A stretch of 32,404 bases of DNA from Nitrospira sp. Its GTDB lineage: Bacteria; Nitrospirota; Nitrospiria; Nitrospirales; UBA8639. Location: contig JAGQKG010000017.1 in assembly GCA_020430245.1 (NCBI GenBank), positions 1 through 32,404 on the forward strand, given 5' to 3'. This document shows, one piece after another, positions 24,762-31,663 of the stretch (position 1 is its first letter; each line of letters begins with the position of its first letter). The position numbers and the translations under genes were made by a program. The notes below the pieces were generated by a model. The model made no database searches, was not told the origin of the DNA, and was given only the letters and a program-made list of their open reading frames with translations.

Positions 24762-26238
24762 GAGAGATGAAACTACGGCGAAGCATCCAGGCCATCGACA
24801 TGACAAAGAGCCACGAGCCAATCGCGGCCAGAGCCAAAAACCAGTGAAGGAGGCCAAAGCCAGCACTCAGCAACACGATGATCGAAAAATCACGATTGGC
24901 AACATGGCCCAACATAAATTCAATTTTGGCCCGTTCTTGTTTGGTGAATTGCCGAAGGTCACGAGGACGGGATCGCAATTGTCTGGCGTGATTCACCAAC
25001 AGCAATGACACAACATTGGCTAAAACCGCTGAGGCCCCAAGCAGAAGAGGAAGGTGGGTATGCTCCCAAGGCCCATGGAGAAACGCCCCGCAGGCGATGG
25101 CAGCAAACAACACGATGTGCACGACATTATCGGCCCAAATATCGAGTTCTTGCCCAAATTTCGACTCTGAAAACGTCAGCCGGGCGACTTCCCCATCGCA
25201 GCAATCAATAATCACAGACAATTGCAAGATCAGGCCCCCGAGAATGGCAAGTGTCCAGGACCCGGGCAGAAAGAGCCCCGCAGCCACGAGCCCCACCACC
25301 ATGGACAGCATCGTAATGGTATTCGGTGACCATCCCAATCGCAAAAACCCATGAGTGAGCAGCCCGGAACACTTACGATTCACATACCGATCTACCAACC
25401 CATCCAGACCGCCTTTCATTGTTTGGAGGGCCTCCAGCAGCGTCCGCTCAGCAAGTTGTGCCCCCTTGGGACCACGGACATCTCTGAACCAATGGGAAGC
25501 TCCCCCAATGGTTTGAATCGTCCCTTCCACTGCCGCTTGCTCCAGTGCCAACCGAAGTGGATTGGTGCCGTTGGCATGCAACACGCCTGAAATGCCCAAG
25601 AGCCGGGCCGGGAGAATCAGAAGATCGCCAACCAGCGGCAATCGGCTTCGATCAGGAGTCTGACGCATAGTCGGTGACGGTGTGTTCCGAGATGCAGCCT
25701 GGTCATGAAAGACGACGGTCGAGGTTGATCGTCCTTCAGGTCCCTCAGGCCGGAACGCCACACCGGGGTTTCCCCGGTGATGCCCCTCCTCAGGGTGACC
25801 GACAACCACAACCGCCTTCCCTTGAGATCCTTCCGCTCGCAAGCGTTGGATCAATGCGGGAGAGTACACCGTATGACAGCCCACGATCATACAGGCTCCA
25901 TTGATTTCCTCCGCTAGCGCCTCCCAGGTCTGAGGGTCATGGGGAGGAAATTCCCGAACCGGCAGCCATCGAACCGCAGCCTGTATCCGGCTATCTTCAC
26001 GAAGTAATTGACGAAGCGCTGGCTCTTCGGGCCCAGCTAATACCCAAATTTGGGAAATTCCGCCTCGCTGCAACGTGAACACCGCCCGTTGAAACAGCGT
26101 CATGCCGCCAACACGAGTCAAGGGACTGGGAACCGCGTCACCCGTCCCGGCAGCTCCAGAATCAAAAACGCCGACGGAGGTCAATAAAATTGCCGTATCG
26201 ACCGCATGAGTGGCTTCTTGTTTAAGGATTCCGTCCAT
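24754..26238 (-). CDS. CDP-alcohol phosphatidyltransferase with degenerate N-terminal nucleotidyltransferase domain
   Basis: A 494-residue fusion. Residues about 285-494 form a membrane CDP-alcohol phosphatidyltransferase with the full active-site pattern D345-x2-D348-G-x2-A-R-x8-G362-x3-D366-x3-D370. Its layout resembles the bifunctional inositol-phosphate cytidylyltransferase / DIPP synthase family (DRYVNRKCSGLLT before the first helix). The N-terminal 1-270 resembles a MobA/GlmU-type domain but lacks the glycine-rich GxGxR loop and the PK lysine: it reads GTGDAVPSPLTRVGG. It is therefore probably inactive as a transferase. AGGA precedes the ATG, ten bases after the pntC-like stop. It likely joins a CMP-activated polar alcohol, here CMP-AEP, to a lipid acceptor. 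Confidence 0.82.
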   Translation of the reverse strand: MDGILKQEATHAVDTAILLTSVGVFDSGAAGTGDAVPSPLTRVGGMTLFQRAVFTLQRGGISQIWVLAGPEEPALRQLLREDSRIQAAVRWLPVREFPPHDPQTWEALAEEINGACMIVGCHTVYSPALIQRLRAEGSQGKAVVVVGHPEEGHHRGNPGVAFRPEGPEGRSTSTVVFHDQAASRNTPSPTMRQTPDRSRLPLVGDLLILPARLLGISGVLHANGTNPLRLALEQAAVEGTIQTIGGASHWFRDVRGPKGAQLAERTLLEALQTMKGGLDGLVDRYVNRKCSGLLTHGFLRLGWSPNTITMLSMVVGLVAAGLFLPGSWTLAILGGLILQLSVIIDCCDGEVARLTFSESKFGQELDIWADNVVHIVLFAAIACGAFLHGPWEHTHLPLLLGASAVLANVVSLLLVNHARQLRSRPRDLRQFTKQERAKIEFMLGHVANRDFSIIVLLSAGFGLLHWFLALAAIGSWLFVMSMAWMLRRSFISRA

Positions 26239-26248
26239 ACACTCATTC

Positions 26249-27010
26249 CTACGGTCTCAGTGTGGTAGCCCAGGCATTCTCCTCTAAATTTATCACGGCG
26301 GGCAAGACCTCAGACACAGCTCGATCGATATCTTCAGGAAAATCGATTTCTATCCACGGAAGACCCCCGATTTTTTCGTATCCAACCGGAACCGCCTCAA
26401 AAAACTCTTTTAGCGCGTCTTCATACTCCATATCAAGCGCTCCTGCTTCAACATAGCTCTGAACCGATTGCAACAGTGCGGGAATGTCCTGTTGTTGGAC
26501 TTTAAGAAACCCGACTCCTTCGCCGGCCTCCTCGTAGGCGGATGGTAGAGTTTTACTTAAGGTGAGGACTCGACCAGCCTTGGCGGCAATCATACATTCT
26601 TCCGTTTCCTGCTGCACCGTTTCATCCATTAACAAGGCCGTGGGGGAGTGAGAATGAACCAATCGAGCCAGAATCGATGGGGCGTAGAGAACATCCGCAT
26701 CCATGAGCACGACATCGTCGTCCATTTCAGTTCGTGCCGCCCACAGTGACGTTATGCTTCCACGGGTAAACTGTTCATTCACCACCCATCGGATCTCTTG
26801 AGCAAACGGGTCAGCGGCCATGGCCGTTCGAATACGGTCGTGAGCGAACCCCACGACCAACACCACCTGGCACACACCCAATCGCCCCAGGGTTTCGACA
26901 TGTCGGGATAACAAGGTCCTCCCGCCAATATCGACCAGGCATTTCGGTTGACCTTGCGTCACACCCTGCAATCGTTTTCCGACACCCGCCGCAAAAATGA
27001 TAGCCTTCAC
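26249..27010 (-). CDS. pntC: PntC-like nucleotidyltransferase (CTP:2-aminoethylphosphonate cytidylyltransferase)
   Basis: This 253-residue nucleotidyltransferase has a complete active site: AAGVGKRL (7-14), PKCL (22-25), the metal-binding DAD (104-106) and EIDFPED (221-227). The last motif and the overall length suit the PntC/LicC group, which activates choline phosphate or AEP with CTP. The GTG start overlaps the stop of the AEP transaminase by four bases (GTGA), so the two are coupled. In some spirochetes these two activities are fused in one protein. The expected product is CMP-AEP, used by the phosphatidyltransferase encoded just downstream. A LicC-like choline role is less likely because no choline kinase is present. 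Confidence 0.75.
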   Translation of the reverse strand: MKAIIFAAGVGKRLQGVTQGQPKCLVDIGGRTLLSRHVETLGRLGVCQVVLVVGFAHDRIRTAMAADPFAQEIRWVVNEQFTRGSITSLWAARTEMDDDVVLMDADVLYAPSILARLVHSHSPTALLMDETVQQETEECMIAAKAGRVLTLSKTLPSAYEEAGEGVGFLKVQQQDIPALLQSVQSYVEAGALDMEYEDALKEFFEAVPVGYEKIGGLPWIEIDFPEDIDRAVSEVLPAVINLEENAWATTLRP

Positions 27011-28095
27011 GCCCGGACCCCCGAAAGCATGGACTGAAAAGCGGAAAGAAATCCCTCAATATTTGTATGAGTCAGGGCACCAATATTGGCCACACGGAAA
27101 ATTTTCTCTTCCAATTGTCCCTGCCCGGCATAGATCACATACCCGGCTCGTTTTAATTCGTCATGCAGCCGTTGGTAGGCACACCCTTCCGGCAGATAAA
27201 ACGCAGTCAAGGTATTACTCTGAAGCGTGGGAGCCAGTACCGGTTTCACGCCCCACTCTTCCATGCGTGTCCGAATCGTAGCGGCATACCCTTGAAATCG
27301 TTGAATCCGGTTGTCGAGGCCTTCTTCCAAGAGTTCATTAATAGCTTCACGGAAGGCATAATAGACCTGCACGGCTGGAGTAAATGGAATCGTCCCCCGC
27401 TCCTGTTCTTCATAATAATTAGCCAGATTCAAATACCAGGACCGTTTGGGATATTTCATCACCCGCTCCATAAAACCTTTTCGGACCAACACAAAGGCGG
27501 CACCCGGAAAACCTTGAATACACTTCTGAGCCGCACCCGCGACCATGTAAATTTTATTTTCAGCAATATCCAGAGCTTCTCCGCCCAATCCACTGACGGA
27601 ATCCAGCATAAACACCCGGCCATACCGGTCGACAACCTCCGCAATTTCCTGCACAGGATTAATCAATCCCAACGTGGTTTCATGGTGAACCATGGCGACC
27701 GTGTGCACTTCCGGGTGTTGCTTCAGCGCCAACTCAACCGTCTGAGGATCCGGGACGACTCCCCAGTCATACTTTAAGTCCGGGGTTCCCAAACGGTGGG
27801 TCGCCAGCATGGAGGACATCCGTTGGCCATACACCCCATTGTTAATCACCATCGCCCGCTTGCCGGTAGGGAGACTGGACATTAATGCCGCTTCCACGGC
27901 CGCGGTGCCAGAACCCGTCAATACGATCGCGGTATAGTCGTCTTCTTCACCAGGAACAAAGACCTTCAGCAATTTCTGTCGAATATCTGCCAGTAATTCC
28001 GAAAACTCCGCCTCCCGATGACAGATATCCGGCTCAAGCAAGGCGTTACGAACCCTATCAGACACATTGACCGGACCGGGATTAAATAAAATCAT
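27007..28095 (-). CDS. phnW: 2-aminoethylphosphonate:pyruvate transaminase-like enzyme
   Basis: This 362-residue class V PLP enzyme starts MILFNPGPVNVSDRV, the usual opening of PhnW proteins. Visible motifs are LTGSGTAAVEA (59-69), VHHETTLG (136-143), MLDSVSG with D165 contacting the cofactor nitrogen, and AAQKCIQGFPG with K191 as the PLP lysine. PhnW interconverts AEP plus pyruvate with phosphonoacetaldehyde plus alanine. Beside a decarboxylase that makes the aldehyde, it should run in the synthetic direction. AAGGAAG precedes the ATG. No phosphonoacetaldehyde hydrolase (phnX) is nearby, which argues against catabolism. A taurine-forming transaminase is the main alternative. Confidence 0.85.
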   Translation of the reverse strand: MILFNPGPVNVSDRVRNALLEPDICHREAEFSELLADIRQKLLKVFVPGEEDDYTAIVLTGSGTAAVEAALMSSLPTGKRAMVINNGVYGQRMSSMLATHRLGTPDLKYDWGVVPDPQTVELALKQHPEVHTVAMVHHETTLGLINPVQEIAEVVDRYGRVFMLDSVSGLGGEALDIAENKIYMVAGAAQKCIQGFPGAAFVLVRKGFMERVMKYPKRSWYLNLANYYEEQERGTIPFTPAVQVYYAFREAINELLEEGLDNRIQRFQGYAATIRTRMEEWGVKPVLAPTLQSNTLTAFYLPEGCAYQRLHDELKRAGYVIYAGQGQLEEKIFRVANIGALTHTNIEGFLSAFQSMLSGVRA

Positions 28096-28158
28096 GAACC
28101 CTCTTCCTTTGCACGCTTACAGTCTGGCGATTAGGCTTCCACGCCAATACATGTGCCG

Positions 28159-28740
28159 TTAGATGACACTTCCCTTAAACCGTTTCGTCAACTCAGCTGG
28201 ACTCAAGGCAATCCGATCCGCATCTTCAAGCTGTTCATTCACCTTGACCAGCAAAAAACTCGGCCCGTCATCCCCTAACATAGCCTTAAACTCATACACA
28301 ATATCTTCTCGCTCCCACACTCGTTCAATATTCTTATACCCTGCAGCTTTGGCCATTTTATCCAGGCCAACAACCCTGGAATAGGTGGGTTGATTGCCGG
28401 TGGTCCCATATACCTCATTATCAAAGACCACATGAATGAGATTTTTCGGTCGCAACGCACTAATCGTGGCCAATGTGCCAAGACTCATCAGCACATTTCC
28501 GTCGCCATCAAAGACCACCACCGTTTTGTCCGGCTGGGCCAGCGCCAATCCTAATCCGATACCCGCCGTCGCGCCCATCGAACCAATCATATAAAAATTC
28601 TGAGCCCGGTCACGGAGTTTACAGGCTTCACGGGAAGGAAACCCATTGCAGACAATAAGCAGTTGATCGGTCATGAGTTCCAACATGGCCGCCATTGCCT
28701 GCGCCCGGCTCTGCATGACTCCTTCTTCTGGTCCAATCAT
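28159..28740 (-). CDS. Phosphonopyruvate (or sulfopyruvate) decarboxylase, beta subunit
   Basis: This 193-residue half of a thiamine-diphosphate decarboxylase carries the cofactor-binding C-terminal domain. SMGATAGIGLGLALA is followed by the metal/TPP motif FDGDGN (GDGN 79-82) and FDNEVYGTTGNQPT (106-119). The ATG at 28740 has GGAG nine bases upstream; the frame continues to a GTG at 28800 without a good site. With the separate alpha gene it equals one full-length phosphonopyruvate decarboxylase (together about 363 residues). The two-gene form is also that of sulfopyruvate decarboxylase ComDE. The AEP transaminase next door favours phosphonopyruvate. Confidence 0.75.
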   Translation of the reverse strand: MIGPEEGVMQSRAQAMAAMLELMTDQLLIVCNGFPSREACKLRDRAQNFYMIGSMGATAGIGLGLALAQPDKTVVVFDGDGNVLMSLGTLATISALRPKNLIHVVFDNEVYGTTGNQPTYSRVVGLDKMAKAAGYKNIERVWEREDIVYEFKAMLGDDGPSFLLVKVNEQLEDADRIALSPAELTKRFKGSVI

Positions 28741-28873
28741 CGTTGAATCTCCAACACAATGGTCATCATCTTTAGTGTTAACAGCCAACCCGTTGCCCAC
28801 TCAAAGAGCAGGAGTTGCGGATTGGCTACTCTTTCCTCACAAGATCGAATCAAAAAACCCACAACCCACACAG

Positions 28874-28909
28874 AGCCCTAGGACATCTCTTCCACATCCC
28901 ACTAGGGCT
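28874..28909 (-). terminator. Hairpin between decarboxylase subunit genes, possible attenuator
   Basis: AGCCCTAG (28874-28881) and CTAGGGCT (28902-28909) form a perfect 8-bp stem with a 20-base loop. It starts within the stop codon of the alpha-subunit gene. On the minus strand a T6 run follows only after about 20 more bases, so a classical intrinsic terminator is doubtful. It may instead stabilise mRNA or set the alpha-to-beta ratio. Confidence 0.3.
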
Positions 28910-29414
28910 GAATGGTTTTCACAATGCCCTTTTTCAACAATAACGCGACAGGGATCCGCTTCTCCATAAAGGTAGTAGCTGTCCATTTCAGATCATCCAC
29001 GATCGTCTTCTGGGACAACGTCCGGTGTGGAATCCGCACCGTATCCAACAACGTCGTCATGGTTTCCCCCATCACCAGATGTTCTGGTGCGTCCTTGCCT
29101 TCGAAACCACGCCAGGAGACCAACAACAAACACGGAATTTGATAGATCAAATTGAGAGAAGCCAGAACATTCAGGGCATTACCCAATCCCGAATTTTGCA
29201 TCAGGACTACCGGAATTTTCCCACCCAGATAGGCTCCTGCGGCCATCGCCACCGCCTCATCTTCACGGACCGCCGGAGTATACAATCGTTCCTCGGTCAA
29301 ATGGGCAATAATGCCTCCCAAAATCGTGTCCGGAACACCGGTAAAAAAATCAAATCCAATGCCTTGCAGGCCTTTTACAAAATCGTCAGCTTCCAACATC
29401 GTATTACTGCTCAT
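28902..29414 (-). CDS. Phosphonopyruvate (or sulfopyruvate) decarboxylase, alpha subunit
   Basis: This 170-residue N-terminal (pyrimidine-binding) half of a thiamine-diphosphate decarboxylase has FFTGVPDTILGGI (23-35), the acidic AVREDEAVAMAAGAYL region expected to hold the cofactor glutamate (E51 or E53), and MQNSGLGNALNVLASL. WRGFEGKDAPEHLVMG resembles phosphonopyruvate decarboxylases, which have KDEPQH-type sequence here. I chose ATG 29414; a TTG 21 bases upstream is less likely. It is the first gene of the minus-strand cluster, 162 bases before the beta subunit. The product would be phosphonoacetaldehyde (or sulfoacetaldehyde). No PEP mutase gene lies upstream, where queF points the other way. 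Confidence 0.75.
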   Translation of the reverse strand: MSSNTMLEADDFVKGLQGIGFDFFTGVPDTILGGIIAHLTEERLYTPAVREDEAVAMAAGAYLGGKIPVVLMQNSGLGNALNVLASLNLIYQIPCLLLVSWRGFEGKDAPEHLVMGETMTTLLDTVRIPHRTLSQKTIVDDLKWTATTFMEKRIPVALLLKKGIVKTIQP

Positions 29415-29633
29415 CGTCTTAGACCGACCCCACAATTCCCACCCCGCTTTTTCGACACATGAAACTCGTCACATACATGATCGGGAGCAGGGTATCTTTG
29501 AATGGTGAATAACAACGGCTTCGGCAAAATCCCGAGTGCGCCAGGAATAACACGCGAGTATAGCCCAGGGTAGGGGTATTCTCAAGAAACCGGTGGCATG
29601 AAGTTGCGAGGAAATTTCAAAAAAGAGTAGACT

Positions 29634-30077
29634 ATGTTCCCTTCTCAAACATCCATGGAGACGAACCTTCAACTCATGAAAAAATCTCACACTTCAGCAC
29701 GATCAGGCTATTCGGAACGGCATGCCAAAAGTGGAATTGCCGAAAAATTGCCACGAATCGAAACCTGGCCTAACCAATACCCAGGCTACGAGATTACCAT
29801 TGAAATTCCTGAATATACGGCCATTTGCCCCAAAACAGGCCTCCCTGATTTTGGAACCATCCGGTTGACCTATGTGCCGGACCAATCTTGTCTTGAATTA
29901 AAATCCCTCAAAATGTATATCCACGCCTATCGAAACCTGGGCATCTTTTATGAAAATGCCGTGAACAAAATTCTCGCCGATTTCGTCAAAGCCTGCCGTC
30001 CGGTCTCAGCAACGGTGACCGGGGAATTCACTGCCAGAGGCGGACTCCGCAGCGTCATCCGAGCCAGCTATCCTTAA
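29634..30077 (+). CDS. queF: NADPH-dependent 7-cyano-7-deazaguanine reductase (preQ0 reductase)
   Basis: Reduces preQ0 to preQ1 in queuosine tRNA modification. At 147 residues it is the short unimodular type. The catalytic signature YTAICPKTGLPDFG places the thioimide-forming Cys65 and the proton-donor Asp72. The substrate and NADPH-site motif ELKSLKMY (88-95) follows, then YRNLGIFYENAVNKIL. The ATG at 29634 follows AAAGAG; ATG codons at residues 8 and 15 are alternative starts because the first 40 residues are poorly conserved. It stands alone; no queC, queD or queE is in the window. Confidence 0.93.
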   Translation: MFPSQTSMETNLQLMKKSHTSARSGYSERHAKSGIAEKLPRIETWPNQYPGYEITIEIPEYTAICPKTGLPDFGTIRLTYVPDQSCLELKSLKMYIHAYRNLGIFYENAVNKILADFVKACRPVSATVTGEFTARGGLRSVIRASYP

Positions 30078-30285
30078 AATCGTTTCTCTTTCCCCTCCAT
30101 CTGGAAATATAGGCATACCACGTTTATGCCATCTGCTTCATTTCAAGAATCCGTTACAGCAACCCATTAGGCCAGAATGCCCGATTGAGCTCCGGGAAAA
30201 GAAGGTAAGGTAAGGCAGAAATTTTTGAGGTGAGATGGGAAAATTCAGGCACATTTCAGTTCCAGCAGTAGTAAATTTTTCTTCG

Positions 30286-30600
30286 TCATGGCCTCCACTG
30301 CGAAAAGTTCAGGACATCGCGACTGCCATGTAGCACACGCACGATCCGAATCCGATCGGCAAGAATCCGATAAAACACCACATGCTGTTCTTTGACCAGA
30401 CTTCGTAGACCGACGCGGATTTCTTTTCGGTGTTTCCCTATATGGGGAGTGCGGCAAAGTTGCTGAAAAACAGCTTCAAAAGTGGAGACATACCCTCTCG
30501 CCTGATTCAAACCAAAGTGACTCTCCGTGTAATCAAAAATATCTTCGAGATCATGGTCCGCTTCCGGAGACAGTTCGTAAAAGATATTGGGCGAAGTCAT
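30286..30600 (-). CDS. parE: ParE/RelE-family toxin
   Basis: This 104-residue toxin opens IFYELSPEADHDLEDIFDYT, as ParE proteins do, and carries GLRSLVKEQHVVFYRI and IRIVRVLHGSRD near the end. ParE toxins poison DNA gyrase; RelE relatives cut mRNA. The first description fits better, because the sequence pattern and the ParD-like partner are of that type. It starts three bases after the antitoxin stop, in the standard antitoxin-first order. All family landmarks are present, so it looks intact. Confidence 0.88.
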   Translation of the reverse strand: MTSPNIFYELSPEADHDLEDIFDYTESHFGLNQARGYVSTFEAVFQQLCRTPHIGKHRKEIRVGLRSLVKEQHVVFYRILADRIRIVRVLHGSRDVLNFSQWRP

Positions 30601-30603
30601 CTT

Positions 30604-30837
30604 CTATGATTGGCTTGCCTTTGTTTTGGCACGAATAATATCGTGCACCTTCCTGGGACTGGCTGGTCCCTCCCACCCTTTCGCCATTTCTGCCCGAAGT
30701 TCTTCGATGACACGGTGCCGATAGACCTCATGCAAGCGTAAGGCATCCCGGACAACCTCGCTCGCGTTTTGATAATCCCCTGTCTTCAGCTGGGCCGAAA
30801 TATATTCTTCCTGTTTTTTCGTAAAGCTGACGTTCAT
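30604..30837 (-). CDS. parD: ParD-family antitoxin
   Basis: A 77-residue protein. The N-terminus MNVSFTKKQEEYISAQLKTG with ASEVVRDALRLHE is the ribbon-helix-helix DNA-binding region of ParD antitoxins. The C-terminal tail (residues about 50-77) would wrap the toxin. The start at 30837 is set by a strong AGGAGGAGG site upstream; the open frame continues 60 bases further without one. ParD usually represses its own operon, so an operator is expected just upstream. The gene abuts a decayed RHS fragment on its 5' side. Confidence 0.88.
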   Translation of the reverse strand: MNVSFTKKQEEYISAQLKTGDYQNASEVVRDALRLHEVYRHRVIEELRAEMAKGWEGPASPRKVHDIIRAKTKASQS

Positions 30838-30940
30838 CGGTGCCTCCTCCTTTTTGGTCTGTCCACCTAGAATACCAAACATGTCTAAAATTGCCAAATA
30901 TAGCCACAGACATCAGAGAATCCTTCCCATCCAAGACATA

Positions 30941-31139
30941 TCAAGTGATGGAACCATTTGCGTTCTTCTCATTCCTCCACCCTAACCCATCGTAACTATA
31001 CGTGACCGTCGTGCTATTGGGCCGGTCAATTTGAATCAACTGATCCTGGGCATCCCAGTGATAGGTCCTCACTTCTGTCGGATTAGCTTTTCTGGTCTTT
31101 GTCGCCAAGTTGTCATTAGGAAGCGGGGTCAGTGCTTGA
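30941..31139 (-). pseudogene. RHS/YD-repeat core remnant
   Basis: About 66 codons on the minus strand encode a YD-repeat fragment: TKTRKANPTEVRTYHWDAQD, then QLIQIDRPNSTTVTYSYDGL and ending GSIT. The frame ends at TGA (30941-30943) where the intact gene at the right edge has an Arg codon. Similarity continues weakly beyond the stop (YVLDGKDSLM against YVYDGEDILL). The frame opens just after a TAA near 31142. There is no start codon context or toxin domain. This is a displaced or duplicated piece of the RHS core, matching the sequence at 32335-32404. Confidence 0.75.
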
Positions 31140-31226
31140 CTTTACACTGCAGCTTGGCTGTACTGTCCCCGTGTAAGAAGAGCTGATTCGATCCACGTGT
31201 GAACGTGGATGGGATAAGGTGTAAAG
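31140..31226. repeat. Nested inverted repeats next to the RHS remnant
   Basis: The outer arms are CTTTACAC (31140-31147) and GTGTAAAG (31219-31226). Inside is a perfect hairpin, ATCCACGT (31191-31198) and ACGTGGAT (31203-31210), with a four-base GTGA loop. No coding frame is supported here. The structure lies exactly between the RHS core remnant and the AT-rich candidate immunity gene, so it may mark a recombination edge or the end of the immunity transcript. Confidence 0.4.
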
Positions 31227-31262
31227 CCAGGCCATGACCTCCATCTCTTTTTACAATTGTTC

Positions 31263-31625
31263 TCAGCTTTTACCTTTTCCCATTTTCTTTAATTCTTCTA
31301 TGGATCTATTCCAAGTGCTTTGGGCAATGACTAGAGTAAGCTTTCCTTTTGAATCCAGCCTGCCCTCCACGTCGCTTAATGGAAGAACAAGGTTCTTCCC
31401 ATCCCATGGGGGCACAATATTGTAAATATTATTCCAAAAAAATGGATAGGAAACTTGAACATCCAAGTGTAGGAAATCTTCATCTAACTTTGAAATCTTC
31501 CCTGATCCCTCCCAAATTGTTTTCTCTAAATTTTCATTTTCTTTGACTTCGGTTATTTTAAGAGAAACATTTTGTCCTATATGCTCTCGAAATAATTTCA
31601 TTTTTGAGACCTTATTCTTCTTCAT
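31263..31625 (-). CDS. Small AT-rich protein, candidate RHS immunity protein
   Basis: A 120-residue soluble protein of unknown family, starting at ATG 31625 with AAAAGG upstream. It is rich in Lys and Glu, with a predicted beta-rich centre (NVSLKITEVKENENLEKTIW, FLHLDVQVSYPFFWNNIYNI) and a basic C-terminal helix (EELKKMGKGKS). No signal peptide is visible. It begins 38 bases after the end of the RHS gene on the same strand, the usual place of an immunity gene. Its AT content is clearly higher than that of the core genes in this window, as is common for such cargo. The role is inferred from position only. Confidence 0.65.
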   Translation of the reverse strand: MKKNKVSKMKLFREHIGQNVSLKITEVKENENLEKTIWEGSGKISKLDEDFLHLDVQVSYPFFWNNIYNIVPPWDGKNLVLPLSDVEGRLDSKGKLTLVIAQSTWNRSIEELKKMGKGKS

Positions 31626-31663
31626 AATGAACCTTTTAAATTATTGTCCCAACTATTTTCTAT

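Noticed and set aside
28902..29633. PEP mutase expected at the head of the phosphonate-type cluster
   Set aside because: I looked on both strands around the cluster and upstream to queF and saw no PEP mutase motif (EDKxxxxxNS). It is not in the window.
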